Of a DNA stretch of 64,000 nucleotides, positions 32,830 through 41,459 are shown in pieces (within the stretch, counting starts at the first letter, position 1; each line of letters begins with the position of its first letter). The stretch comes from an uncultured Microbacterium sp. (GTDB taxonomy: Bacteria; Actinomycetota; Actinomycetes; Actinomycetales; Microbacteriaceae). Below the pieces are notes generated by a model, which was not told the origin of the DNA, did not search any database, and saw only the letters and a list, made by a program, of their open reading frames with translations. A program made the translations under genes and the position numbers. The stretch is from NCBI RefSeq assembly GCF_945952435.1, contig NZ_CAMFHZ010000002.1, positions 62,001 through 126,000 of the forward strand, read 5' to 3'.

Positions 32830-33654
32830 ATGACCTCCGAGCAGACGAAGGATCTCGCCTGGCGCGGGCGCACCGTGCGGTGGAGCCGCCGGGGCACGGG
32901 ACCGGCGCTCGTGATGCTGCACGGCACGCCGTGGTCCTCGGCCCTGTGGCGTCCGTTCGCCGAGGCGCTCGCAGCGCGGTTCACCGTCTATCTCTGGGAC
33001 ATGCCCGGCTACGGCGCATCGTCGAAGGATCCGAGGCACGACGTCGACCTCGGTGTCCAGGGGGAGCTCTTCGCCTTTCTGCTGAAGCACTGGGGCCTCG
33101 AACGTCCGCACGTCGTCGCGCACGACATCGGAGGTGCCGTGGCGTTGCGCGCGCGTCTGCTTCACGAGACCTCGTTCGCCTCCCTCGCCCTCGTGGACGT
33201 CGTCGCGCTGTCGCCGTGGGGGTCCGACTTCTTCCGTCTGGTGCAGCGGAACGCAGACGTGTTCGCGCAGCTGCCGGCGGCGATCCATCGGGGCGTGGTC
33301 GAGGCGTACATCCGCGGTGCCGCCCATCGGCCGCTGCGGGACGACGACCTCCGGACGCTGGCCTCCCCGTGGCTGGACGAGGAGGGGCAGCAGGCGTTCT
33401 ACCGGCAGATCGCGCAGGCGGACGAGCGCTTCACCGAGGAGGTCGTTCCCCTGCTCGCCTCGATCGCCGAGCCGGTCCGCGTGATCTGGGGCGCCGAGGA
33501 CCGCTGGATCCCTCCGGATCGCGCCACGCGTCTGCGAGCCGCGATCCCGCACGCCGAGGTGCGCCTCGTCCCCGACGCGGGGCACCTGATTCAGCTCGAC
33601 GCCCCCGCGGTGCTCGCAGCCGAACTCTCGGGATGGCTGGCCGACGTGTCGTGA
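32830..33654 (+). CDS. alpha/beta hydrolase with Asp nucleophile (dehalogenase/epoxide-hydrolase type)
   Basis: 274-residue cytoplasmic hydrolase. LVMLHGTPWSSALW supplies the oxyanion HGTP, WDMPGYGASSK is a conserved loop, and the nucleophile elbow is VVAHDIGGAV with Asp99 rather than Ser. VIWGAEDRWIPPD carries the acid and DAGHLIQLD the catalytic His252. Asp nucleophiles are used by haloalkane and fluoroacetate dehalogenases and epoxide hydrolases, so a simple esterase is unlikely. It starts 46 bases after the dehydrogenase on the same strand and may belong to the phosphonate operon. Natural substrate unknown. Confidence 0.83.
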   Translation: MTSEQTKDLAWRGRTVRWSRRGTGPALVMLHGTPWSSALWRPFAEALAARFTVYLWDMPGYGASSKDPRHDVDLGVQGELFAFLLKHWGLERPHVVAHDIGGAVALRARLLHETSFASLALVDVVALSPWGSDFFRLVQRNADVFAQLPAAIHRGVVEAYIRGAAHRPLRDDDLRTLASPWLDEEGQQAFYRQIAQADERFTEEVVPLLASIAEPVRVIWGAEDRWIPPDRATRLRAAIPHAEVRLVPDAGHLIQLDAPAVLAAELSGWLADVS

Positions 33655-33690
33655 ACGACGATGTCCGTCTTGTCGTGAACGACGATGTCC
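33647..33690 (+). repeat. tandem duplication of the hydrolase gene's 3' end
   Basis: TGTCGTGAACGACGATGTCC at 33647-33666 and again at 33671-33690 (period 24). Copy 1 contains the hydrolase stop codon. Each copy holds the dyad GTCGT-GA-ACGAC. Confidence 0.9.
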
Positions 33691-33723
33691 CGTGCGGATC
33701 CCGATCCATGAAACGCTGGACGG

Positions 33724-34635
33724 ATGAACGCGCGGATCTCGGGGCAGCAGCACGCCCTCGGGATCGCGCTCGTCGTCGGATCCTGTCTCTCGCTGCCCTT
33801 CGGAGCGGCCGTCGCGGCGCAGCTCTTCCCGGCCCTCGGCTCGTGGGGGGTCACGTCGCTGCGCGTCTCGATCGCCGCGCTCGTCGTGCTCGTCGCGGTG
33901 CGCCCGAAGCTCGGCCGGTGGACGCGGCGGCAGTGGATCGTCTCCGCCCTGTTCGGGCTGTCCCTCGCGGGCATGAACGGCTTCTTCTACGCGGCGGTCG
34001 CGCTGATCCCGCTCGGCCCGGCCGTGGCGATCGAGTTCCTCGGTCCGCTCGTGCTCGCGGCCGTGCTGACCCGCCGGATGGCGGACGGGGCCTGGGTCGG
34101 CGTCGCCGTGCTCGGCATCGCCCTGCTCGGCGTCGACGGGATGGTCGGCGCCGAGCCGCTCGACCCGCTCGGAGTCGTCTTCGTCCTGGTCGCGGCCGCG
34201 TTCTGGGCGCTCTACATCCGTCTCAGCGCCAAGGTCGGCGAGGTCACCCCCGGCCATGAGGGTCTGTCGGTGGCTCTCGTGATCGGCGCGATCGCCCTGC
34301 TGCCGGTCGGGGTCCCCGCGGTCGGCACCGTGACGCGGGAGCCGCAACTGATCGTGCCCGCGGTCGTCACCGCGATCCTCTCCTCGGCGATCCCCTACAC
34401 GTTCGAGCTGGCCGCCCTCCGGCGCATCCCCCAGCGCGTCTTCGGCGTCCTGCTCGCCCTCGAACCGGCGTTCGCGACGCTCGCGGGCCTGCTGCTGCTC
34501 GGGCAGCAGGTGACGGTTCTGCGCCTCGCCGCGATCCTCCTCGTGATCGCCGCGAGCGTCGGCGCCGCCCTCGGCGCACGCCGTTCGGATCCTCCTCCGA
34601 CGACCACGGGAACGTTCCCCGCGATCCCGGACTGA
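33724..34635 (+). CDS. EamA/DMT-family exporter, RhtA-like
   Basis: 303-residue membrane protein with ten hydrophobic segments. GMNGFFYAAVALIPLGPAVA and IEFLGPLVLAAVL match RhtA (threonine/homoserine efflux) more closely than general EamA proteins, and SSAIPYTFELAALRRIPQRV is another RhtA-type stretch. The C-terminal tail is short and hydrophilic. ATG at 33724 sits after the duplicated repeat. It probably exports small amino acids or analogues; no substrate-specific residue was identified. Confidence 0.87.
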   Translation: MNARISGQQHALGIALVVGSCLSLPFGAAVAAQLFPALGSWGVTSLRVSIAALVVLVAVRPKLGRWTRRQWIVSALFGLSLAGMNGFFYAAVALIPLGPAVAIEFLGPLVLAAVLTRRMADGAWVGVAVLGIALLGVDGMVGAEPLDPLGVVFVLVAAAFWALYIRLSAKVGEVTPGHEGLSVALVIGAIALLPVGVPAVGTVTREPQLIVPAVVTAILSSAIPYTFELAALRRIPQRVFGVLLALEPAFATLAGLLLLGQQVTVLRLAAILLVIAASVGAALGARRSDPPPTTTGTFPAIPD

Positions 34636-34680
34636 GCGGCACGGCGGGGTCTGCTCGATCCGGCGCGGCGCGCGCGGGCG

Positions 34681-34686
34681 TAGCCT
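34681..34686 (+). promoter_or_regulatory. -10 box for leaderless nitronate monooxygenase gene
   Basis: TAGCCT followed by seven bases and the GTG at 34694. Confidence 0.5.
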
Positions 34687-34693
34687 CGGTGGG

Positions 34694-35731
34694 GTGAGCG
34701 CACTCCTCGGCCTCGACCTGCCGATCGTCCTCGGTCCGTTCGGAGGACTCGGTTCCGTCCCGCTCGTCGCAGCGGTGAGCGAGGCGGGCGGTCTCGGATC
34801 CTTCGGGCTCTACGGCTACGACGGGCCGCAGATCCTGCAGACCGCGGCAGCGATCAGGCAGGCGACCGACAAGCCGTTCGCCCTCAACCTCTGGCTGCCC
34901 CGGGGCGACGAGGTCGAGCCGACCACGGAGCACGACGCCTTCGTACAGGCCCTCGCCCGGTACTTCGCCGAGGTGGGCGGCGAGCCGCCCACCCGCCCGG
35001 CTCGCTATCTGACCCCGCTCGACGAGCAGCTCGACGCGATCTGGGAGGCGGCGCCCTCCGTCCTCAGCCTGGTGTTCGGCGTGCCCTCGCCGACTCTCGT
35101 GGCCCGCGCGCACGAGCGAGGGATCCGCGTGATCGGCACGGCGACGACCGTCGCGGAGGCGGTCGCGCTGGAAGCGGCCGGGGTCGACGCAATCGTCGCG
35201 ACCGGTGCGGAGGCCGGAGGGCACAGGGTGTCCTTCCTGAAGCCGGCCGAAGACTCCCTCGTCGGGCTGTTCTCCCTCCTTCCCCAGGTCGTCGATGCGG
35301 TCTCGGTCCCCGTCATCGCCGCGGGAGGCATCGCGGATCGACGCGGCGTCGCGGCCGCGTTCGCGCTCGGCGCGGCGGGGGTGCAGGTCGGCACCGCGTT
35401 CCTCGGCACCGCCGAGTCGGCGGCGAACGCCGCGCACCGCGCCGCGATCCGCACGACGGCGGCGGACGCGACCGTGCTCACGCGGGCGATGAGCGGGCGT
35501 CTCGCCCGTGGCGCGCGCAACCGGGTCGTGGACGAGATCGAGGCGACCGGATCCATCGCCCCCTTCCCCGCGCAGAACTGGATCACAGGACGCTTCCGCG
35601 CGCTCGCCGGGGCGCAGGGGAAGGGCGACCTGCAGTCGCTCTGGATGGGACAGTCGGCACCGCTCGCCCGCTACGGCACCGCGGCGGAGGCGCTCGCCGA
35701 GCTCCGGGCAGGGCTCCCCGCCGACGCGTGA
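34694..35731 (+). CDS. nitronate monooxygenase family FMN enzyme
   Basis: 345-residue TIM-barrel flavoenzyme related to 2-nitropropane dioxygenase, which oxidises alkyl nitronates. LPIVLGPFGGLGSVPLVAAV is the N-terminal FMN-site segment, VDAIVATGAEAGGHRVSF holds the G-x-E-A-G-G-H FMN phosphate loop with the catalytic His, and VPVIAAGGIADRRGVAAAFA plus VQVGTAFLGTAES complete the phosphate site. Leaderless GTG start. It converges on purU. Natural role is probably detoxification of nitro compounds such as propionate-3-nitronate. Confidence 0.88.
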   Translation: MSALLGLDLPIVLGPFGGLGSVPLVAAVSEAGGLGSFGLYGYDGPQILQTAAAIRQATDKPFALNLWLPRGDEVEPTTEHDAFVQALARYFAEVGGEPPTRPARYLTPLDEQLDAIWEAAPSVLSLVFGVPSPTLVARAHERGIRVIGTATTVAEAVALEAAGVDAIVATGAEAGGHRVSFLKPAEDSLVGLFSLLPQVVDAVSVPVIAAGGIADRRGVAAAFALGAAGVQVGTAFLGTAESAANAAHRAAIRTTAADATVLTRAMSGRLARGARNRVVDEIEATGSIAPFPAQNWITGRFRALAGAQGKGDLQSLWMGQSAPLARYGTAAEALAELRAGLPADA

Positions 35732-35758
35732 GCCGGGAAGGATCCGCGAGGATCCGCG

Positions 35759-36622
35759 TCAGAGGATGACGGTCGAGCGTCCGTGCACGATCACGCGATC
35801 CTCCGCGTGCCACTGCACCGCGCGCGCGAGCACGAGCCGCTCGACGTCGGCTCCCCGGCGCTGCAGCTCGGCCGCCGATTCCGCGTGGGTCACCCGCGTG
35901 ACGTCCTGCTCGATGATGGGGCCCTCGTCCAGGTCCGCCGTGGCGTAGTGCGCGGTCGCGCCGATGAGCTTCACGCCGCGCTCCTTGGCGCGGGCATAGG
36001 GGTTCGCGCCGATGAACGCGGGCAGGAACGAGTGGTGGATGTTGATGACGGGGGCACCGAGCTCGCGGATGAAGTCGTCGCTGAGGATCTGCATGTAGCG
36101 CGCGAGCACGACGAGGTCGACGTTGCCCTGCAGCAGCTCGAGCTGGCGGCGCTCCATGGCGGCCTTGTCCTCCGGGCCGGATCCGGAGGGGATGTGCACG
36201 AACGGCACGCCGAACGAGCGCACGGCCTCGGCCAGGTCCGGGTGGTTGGACACGACCATCGTCACGTCGACGTCGAGCTGCCCGCGCTGCGCCCGCCAGA
36301 GCAGTTCCATGAGGCAGTGGTCGTACTTCGAGACGAAGATCGCGACCCGCTTGCGCTTGGCCGCGTCGTGCAGCGACCATTCCATTCCGAAGCGCTCCGC
36401 GACGGCGGCGAGGTCGGCCTCGAGTGCCGGGCGGTCGGCGGCGAGCCCGTCGCGATGGATCACGGTGCGCTGGAAGAAACGGCCGCCCTCGGCGTCGGTG
36501 GAGTGCTGGTCGAGGGAGATGATGTTCGCCTCGTGCCTCGCGAGCACTCCGGCGATGGCGGCGACGATGCCGGGCTGGTCGTCGCAGGCGATCAGCAGTC
36601 GGGCGGTGTCGGGCTGCGCCAT
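35759..36622 (-). CDS. purU: formyltetrahydrofolate deformylase
   Basis: 287-residue enzyme that hydrolyses 10-formyl-THF to THF and formate. An N-terminal ACT domain (RLLIACDDQPGIVAAIAGVL) is followed by a formyltransferase domain with VSKYDHCLMELLWR, PVINIHHSFLPAFIGANPYA (catalytic Asn/His region) and IGATAHYATADLDEGPII with the essential Asp. Length and order match PurU. ATG at 36622 follows GAGGAGACGAC. A strong hairpin lies upstream, so it has its own promoter after the cell-wall protein gene. Confidence 0.95.
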   Translation of the reverse strand: MAQPDTARLLIACDDQPGIVAAIAGVLARHEANIISLDQHSTDAEGGRFFQRTVIHRDGLAADRPALEADLAAVAERFGMEWSLHDAAKRKRVAIFVSKYDHCLMELLWRAQRGQLDVDVTMVVSNHPDLAEAVRSFGVPFVHIPSGSGPEDKAAMERRQLELLQGNVDLVVLARYMQILSDDFIRELGAPVINIHHSFLPAFIGANPYARAKERGVKLIGATAHYATADLDEGPIIEQDVTRVTHAESAAELQRRGADVERLVLARAVQWHAEDRVIVHGRSTVIL

Positions 36623-36695
36623 GTCGTCTCCTCGTGTGCGGGGGTGTCCGTCGATTCTGCCGTGCCCGCGGGCGCGGTGGCGAATCGGGGGCACC

Positions 36696-36743
36696 GCGCA
36701 AGAGAGGGGATCCGGAGTGCGATCCGGATCCCCTCTCTTGCGC
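36696..36743 (-). terminator. intrinsic terminator after the cell-wall protein gene
   Basis: Perfect 20-base inverted repeat, GCGCAAGAGAGGGGATCCGG and its complement, with an 8-base loop, 8 bases beyond the stop codon of the LAxTG protein. Confidence 0.88.
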
Positions 36744-36750
36744 CCACTCG

Positions 36751-39700
36751 TCAGGAACGGCGAGCGCGCAGGCGACGCCGCACCAGCAGACCCGTCCCGG
36801 TGAGGACGAGCACGCCGGCGGCGATCAGGGGGATGACGGCGAGTACGCCTCCGGTCGTGGCCAGGTCGCCGGATCGGGCAGCGCCGGCATCGGTCGCGCC
36901 GGGGGAGGCGGATCCGGTTCCCGTCGATCCGGACCCCGACCCGGGCGCCGGTGTCGTGCCCGGTCCGGTGCCGGTGCCGGGCGCGGGATCGGCGAAGACG
37001 GCGAGTCCGATGACCTGGCTCGACGCGGAGGGGAAGCCGGCCGGTGCGGCGCTCGCCGCCCTGACCGCCCGCGCCTGGCCCGTCGTGGCCGCGGGCGCGT
37101 CCCAGGTGCGACCGGGCGTGGTCGCCGCCGTCGTGCCGTCCAAACCGAGGACGAGGCCGGAATACCGGTTCACGAGACGCACCGTGCCGGTGGTGGTACC
37201 CGTGGCGGGGTCCGTGTTGGGCACCACGAACCACTGCTGGCCGACGCCCGCGGTCGTGGTGAGCGTGAGACCGGCGCCCCACGCCCTCCCCGCGGTCGAG
37301 GAGCCGTCCACGCCGAGGAGCAGGCCGCTCTGCGTCGCGATCGTGTAGGCGCCGTCCCCGGTCGCCGCGAACGTCCATGCGCCGTGCGCGCGGTCCGGCC
37401 CGCTCGCCGCGACGAGGCTCTTCCCGTCGGCACCCACCGCGAGGGCGCGTCCGTCGGGGTTTGCCACGGAGTAGGCCTTCGACGTGTCCACCGCCGTGGC
37501 GGGCGACACGGAGGGGCCGGCGTCGATCGTGATGTTCGCGAACTGGGCCGCCGCGTCGTTCATGCACCCGAAGGAGCAGTACGAGCGGAAGGACTTGCCG
37601 ACGATCGCGGAGCTCGTCTTGTTCGCGGGATCGACGAACCACCGGTACCAGGACGCGGTGGTGTACGCGGATCCGGTGTCGCCGAGGCGGAACCACTTCT
37701 GCGTCGCGAGGTTCTTCGTGGCGTAGAACTCCTGCGGCGCGTTGCCCGACTGGTCGGGGTTCTGCGGCTGGCCGATGTAGAGCCCGAGGTACGCGTCGTA
37801 GGTGACGTCCATCACGAACAGCGGCGAGGTCGCGGGCATCTGCCCGTTCGCGATCTGCTGCTGCGCCGTGCCGGGCGTGTTCGGGTCGTACTCCTGATCG
37901 ACCGGTGTGTAGCCCGTCTCGCTGTCGTCGGCGACGGGGACCATGTTGCTCTCCTTGCCGGAGATCCCGGGCTCGGTCCAGGTGCCGTCGTACCACTTCT
38001 GCCAGGTCCCTGTCGCCATCTTCCCGGAGATCGGGGCGCGGGCGACGTGCTCGTAGAACGCGACCCAGCCGCCCGTCTTGTTCACGACGCGGGAGCCGTA
38101 GAACGCGTAGAAGTAGCCGGAGGCGTGGTCGACGTAGAGGCGCGGGTCGCCGTCGCCGTAGGAGTAGGTCTGCTGCGGGAACGCCGTGGTGTCGCCGCGG
38201 GTCGTGCTGTACGGCGAGGTGATCGCGTGACCGGGGATCGACCACGTCTTGCCCTGGTCGGTCGAGACCGCGTAGTCGATCGCGTCGTAGTGCAGCCCGT
38301 CGCCGAAGGGCTGGGGGGTGAACTCGTTGTGCACGAGGCCGTACCAGTCGCCCGAGTCGGGATCGACCCACATCTGCGTGATGTCGCAGTAGTTCGGCTG
38401 GGTGTAGCTGGATCCGGCCGGCGCCTTCGTCGAGTCCACGCCGGTGGGGCTCGCGTTGCAGAAGTCCGTGGTGTCGGGGTTGGTGCCCGCGGCGTTGAGG
38501 GCGTCGTCCGGCTTCGCGGTGTCGAAGTCCGTTCCGGTGTACCAGTTCCACTGCCGGATGTCGCCGTTGCTGCCGTCGGCCTCGTTGTAGTAGTTCGCGT
38601 GCGACTCGCCGAAGTGGAACGTGCCGTCGGCGTCGACGAACGGGCTCGCGGGGGTGTCGTCCGGGTACCGCCAGGTGCTGCCGTCGACCGAGTCGGTGGT
38701 CACGGTCGCCGCGGCGGGACGCGGAGGCGCGACGGGGGTCGTGTCGTCGTCGGTCGAGTAGGCGACGATCTCGGCGGCGGACGCGTTGGACGAGCCGTTC
38801 ACCGCGTTCGCCGCCTGGAAACGCACGTATCGCGCCTTCACCCGCTGGTCGAACACGACGTTCTGCACCTGCGTGCTGCTCGTCGGCTGGGCGAACGTCG
38901 CGCTCCCCGCGGCGGTCCACCCGGCCGCGGCGGGATCCTTCGCCACGTCCCGGTCGTCGGTCGTGAAGACCGAGACGTCCTTGACCGGACCGTTGGGCTG
39001 CACCTTGACCGAGTATCCGAGACCGGTGAGGGTGAAGGATCCTCCGACGTCGAACGTGATCCAGTGCGGATAGTCCGTCGCCGTGGGGGACCATTCGCTC
39101 GCCCACTGCGAGGAGTAGTCCTCGTCGAAGGCGGCGCCCGCCGATCCGTCGCCCGACTCGCTCTGCTGCGAATCGGTGCCGACGACCGCGTACTGCGTTC
39201 TCGGGATCGGCCGCCCCGCGGGCACGCCGGCGAGGCTGTCGGTCGTGTAGACCACGAGCTCCGACGCCGAGGCGTTGGCGGAGCCGTTGATGGCGTCGAG
39301 CACGCGGAATTGCACGTAGCGGGTCGAGACGGGCTGCGCGAACGTGACGTACTGGATCTGGGCGTTGGTCGTCGGCTGGGTGAAGGTCGCCGTGCCGGCC
39401 GACACCCACTGCGTGCTCGCCCCGTCCTTCGCCACGGCGGGGTCGTCGGTGGTGAGGACCTCGACGTCCTTGGCCGGACCGTTGCCCTGCACCTTCACGG
39501 AGTAACCCAGGCCGGTGAGCGTGTGCACTCCGCCGATGTCGAAGGTGAGGTAGTGCGGCATCGGATCCGGGGAGCCCCCGTTGTACGCGGATGCCCACTG
39601 GGTCGAGTCGTCGCCGTCGAACGCCCCTTTCGCGGTGCCGTCCAGCGAGGGCGGTGCCGGGTAGGGCGCCGATTCGGAATCGACGTCGAGAAGCGTGTAG

Positions 39701-39858
39701 CCGGTGCTCGGAAGGACCGATCCGGGCGGTGGGGAAGGATCGGCCTGCGCGGGGGCGACGGCGCCGAGAGCGAGGGACGCGGCGGCGACCGCGATCACGG
39801 CGCCGGCGGCGAGGGCGACGCGCGAGCGGCGACGGACCTCGGGGGGTTGAGTGGGCAT
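36751..39858 (-). CDS. LAxTG-anchored surface protein with two F5/8C domains and an Asp-box domain
   Basis: 1035 residues. Signal peptide to about residue 39 (ending APAQA). Two discoidin-like F5/8 type C (CBM32) domains at about 53-206 and 223-368, sharing LTGLGYSVKVQ and VKDV-type stretches. A region of about 385-770 looks like a beta-propeller glycosidase: AIDYAVSTDQGKTW contains an Asp box (SxDxGxTW), and DPRLYVDHASGYFYAFYGSR is GH-like. A ricin-like beta-trefoil fits about 785-935. A Gly/Thr/Pro linker leads to LATTG (999-1003), a membrane helix and an RRRLRARRS tail, the sortase E layout. It probably binds and cuts complex glycans at the cell wall; the catalytic family is not settled. 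Confidence 0.82.
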   Translation of the reverse strand: MPTQPPEVRRRSRVALAAGAVIAVAAASLALGAVAPAQADPSPPPGSVLPSTGYTLLDVDSESAPYPAPPSLDGTAKGAFDGDDSTQWASAYNGGSPDPMPHYLTFDIGGVHTLTGLGYSVKVQGNGPAKDVEVLTTDDPAVAKDGASTQWVSAGTATFTQPTTNAQIQYVTFAQPVSTRYVQFRVLDAINGSANASASELVVYTTDSLAGVPAGRPIPRTQYAVVGTDSQQSESGDGSAGAAFDEDYSSQWASEWSPTATDYPHWITFDVGGSFTLTGLGYSVKVQPNGPVKDVSVFTTDDRDVAKDPAAAGWTAAGSATFAQPTSSTQVQNVVFDQRVKARYVRFQAANAVNGSSNASAAEIVAYSTDDDTTPVAPPRPAAATVTTDSVDGSTWRYPDDTPASPFVDADGTFHFGESHANYYNEADGSNGDIRQWNWYTGTDFDTAKPDDALNAAGTNPDTTDFCNASPTGVDSTKAPAGSSYTQPNYCDITQMWVDPDSGDWYGLVHNEFTPQPFGDGLHYDAIDYAVSTDQGKTWSIPGHAITSPYSTTRGDTTAFPQQTYSYGDGDPRLYVDHASGYFYAFYGSRVVNKTGGWVAFYEHVARAPISGKMATGTWQKWYDGTWTEPGISGKESNMVPVADDSETGYTPVDQEYDPNTPGTAQQQIANGQMPATSPLFVMDVTYDAYLGLYIGQPQNPDQSGNAPQEFYATKNLATQKWFRLGDTGSAYTTASWYRWFVDPANKTSSAIVGKSFRSYCSFGCMNDAAAQFANITIDAGPSVSPATAVDTSKAYSVANPDGRALAVGADGKSLVAASGPDRAHGAWTFAATGDGAYTIATQSGLLLGVDGSSTAGRAWGAGLTLTTTAGVGQQWFVVPNTDPATGTTTGTVRLVNRYSGLVLGLDGTTAATTPGRTWDAPAATTGQARAVRAASAAPAGFPSASSQVIGLAVFADPAPGTGTGPGTTPAPGSGSGSTGTGSASPGATDAGAARSGDLATTGGVLAVIPLIAAGVLVLTGTGLLVRRRLRARRS

Positions 39859-39912
39859 GGGGCTCCTTGCAGCGTCATCGAGGCGGGGAGAACAGCGACA
39901 AGCTATCCACAA

Positions 39913-39924
39913 GTTTGCGTAAAC
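39913..39924. promoter_or_regulatory. LacI-type operator upstream of the surface glycan protein
   Basis: GTTTGCGTAAAC: halves match at five of six bases around a central CG, the layout of LacI-family sites. Further GCAAAC half-sites lie at 39950-39955 and 39975-39980. This fits sugar-controlled expression of the minus-strand gene starting at 39858. The rest of 39859-40104 has no gene. Confidence 0.45.
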
Positions 39925-40092
39925 ATCAAGAAGCAAGCGAGGAAAAGGGGCAAACACACGGCTTGACAGAGAGCGCAAACATCGCGATCCGGCGCATCGG
40001 GCGCATCCGGGTCCGGCACGACGGTTCTCGCTCCTGGAGCGACGGCACCCGGACGGCGCTCGTTCCGCGGCCGCGTCGCACGCCGCCGGGCA

Positions 40093-40098
40093 TACGCT
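40093..40098 (+). promoter_or_regulatory. -10 box for leaderless hypothetical gene
   Basis: TACGCT followed by six bases and the GTG at 40105. Confidence 0.5.
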
Positions 40099-40104
40099 GA
40101 GCGG

Positions 40105-40590
40105 GTGATCGCTCGAGACCCGGCCGCGGATATCGCCGCTCTGCTCGCCGACGCCCGTCTGGCGCTCGAGGGCGTGCCCCGGGAGGCGCTGGGAGTGCCC
40201 AGGACCTCGCGCTGGAGGGCCCCTCGGATCGTGCGCGCGGGAGCAGCGTGGCACATCGGCGTGCTGCTGCTCACCGACGACGGCCTGCGCTCGACGGGGG
40301 AGGTGCTGCGCGCGGCGGCCCCCGTGCGTCGCGGGTACGCCGCGGAATCCGCCCGGGCGAGGGCGGAGCGGAGGGCCGAGGCCTCGCGCGGCGGGTTCGC
40401 CGACGGGGAGACGGTGCACCTCGGCTCGACCCCGGTCGACCTCGCGGCCGTCGCGCGCGGAGAGGCCTCGGGGCCGATCGCGCTGGTCGATGGGATCCCG
40501 ATGGTGCGCTGGAGCCGGGCCGCCGATCATATGCCGCTGGCCGCATACCTCCGCGAGCAGATCGCGCTGCTTCGGGACCGAGGCGTGTGA
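40105..40590 (+). CDS. hypothetical protein
   Basis: 161-residue protein I do not recognise. It is Ala/Arg-rich with no signal or membrane segment. Two ordered stretches, WRAPRIVRAGAAWHIGVLLL and GIPMVRWSRAADHMPLAAYL, suggest a real fold, with a charged helix between (RARAERRAEASRGG). Leaderless GTG start. It converges on the amidotransferase gene. Coding reality is supported by the frame, the -10 box and protein-like composition. Confidence 0.7.
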   Translation: MIARDPAADIAALLADARLALEGVPREALGVPRTSRWRAPRIVRAGAAWHIGVLLLTDDGLRSTGEVLRAAAPVRRGYAAESARARAERRAEASRGGFADGETVHLGSTPVDLAAVARGEASGPIALVDGIPMVRWSRAADHMPLAAYLREQIALLRDRGV

Positions 40591-40623
40591 CCGGAGGCGC
40601 CCGCCCGCGGCGTCCCCGATGCG

Positions 40624-41346
40624 TCAGCGGGCCAGGGCGCGCGCCCCGAAGCGCTCCAGGATCCGGGTCGGCGCCGTCACGACGGAGGAGAGCACCGTCT
40701 GCTGCACCGCGTGGAAGGCGTCCGGATCGAAGTACCCGGTCGTCCGGTAGAACACCATGCGGTCGGCGAAGTCCCGCGGCGTGGGCTCCGGGTGGAACTG
40801 CGTCGCGTAGAGGTCGTCGCCGACGCGATAGGCCTGCACGGGGCAGGCGTCGTTCTCGGCGAGCAGCACGGCTCCGGGTGGCGCGTCGACGGATCCCTCC
40901 TTGTGCGCGGTGAACGCGCGGAACACGGGTCCTGCCGGTCCGACCACCGGGTCGGCATCGCCCGCGGCGGTGGTGCGGATCGCCGCCGCAGAGGCCTCTT
41001 CCGGATGCAGGGTGTCGACGGATCCGCCGAGCAGCCGGGTGGCCACGCCGATCCCGAAGCAGGTGAAGAACGCCGATGTCGCACCGTCGAGGGCGCGGGT
41101 CGCGATCCGTTCGAGGTCCGCCTCCACCCGGCGCTGCGTGGCGGACTTGTCCGTGTCGGTGACGTTGTAGGGGGATCCTCCGATCACGAATCCGGCATAG
41201 CGGTCGAACACGTCGTCCGGGAGCGCGCTCGCGGTCAGATCGACCCGGTCGAGCGCGTCGATGCCGAGGGCGATGCGGAAGGAAGCGTGCTCCGCCGTCG
41301 CCGCATCCAGCTCAGGGCGCACGCCGACGTAGAGAAGCGAGGCCAT
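40624..41346 (-). CDS. class I glutamine amidotransferase-like protein
   Basis: 240-residue stand-alone GATase1 domain. GFVIGGSPYNVTD is the early glycine loop, FFTCFGIGVATRLLGG the nucleophile elbow with Cys, and ATQFHPEPTPRDF the catalytic His and Glu. The usual GxCxG elbow reads TCFGIG here, as in GuaA-like family members that hydrolyse gamma-glutamyl compounds. No synthetase partner is adjacent, so it may act alone on gamma-glutamyl amides. Leaderless start supported by TAGAAT. Confidence 0.87.
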   Translation of the reverse strand: MASLLYVGVRPELDAATAEHASFRIALGIDALDRVDLTASALPDDVFDRYAGFVIGGSPYNVTDTDKSATQRRVEADLERIATRALDGATSAFFTCFGIGVATRLLGGSVDTLHPEEASAAAIRTTAAGDADPVVGPAGPVFRAFTAHKEGSVDAPPGAVLLAENDACPVQAYRVGDDLYATQFHPEPTPRDFADRMVFYRTTGYFDPDAFHAVQQTVLSSVVTAPTRILERFGARALAR

Positions 41347-41352
41347 CCCTGG

Positions 41353-41358
41353 ATTCTA
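41353..41358 (-). promoter_or_regulatory. -10 box for leaderless amidotransferase gene
   Basis: TAGAAT on the minus strand, six bases before the ATG at 41346. Confidence 0.55.
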
Positions 41359-41459
41359 GGGGGCTCCGCGGGATCGCCGGCGCCGGTATGACCTCGCGCG
41401 ACGCCGACGCGCACGCCGACGCGGGGCGGGCTCGCCGGGGCGAGGCGAGGCGGGCGCGG

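Noticed and set aside
34694..35731. Enoyl-ACP reductase FabK
   Set aside because: The GAEAGGH loop and length fit nitronate monooxygenase; there are no fatty-acid genes nearby.
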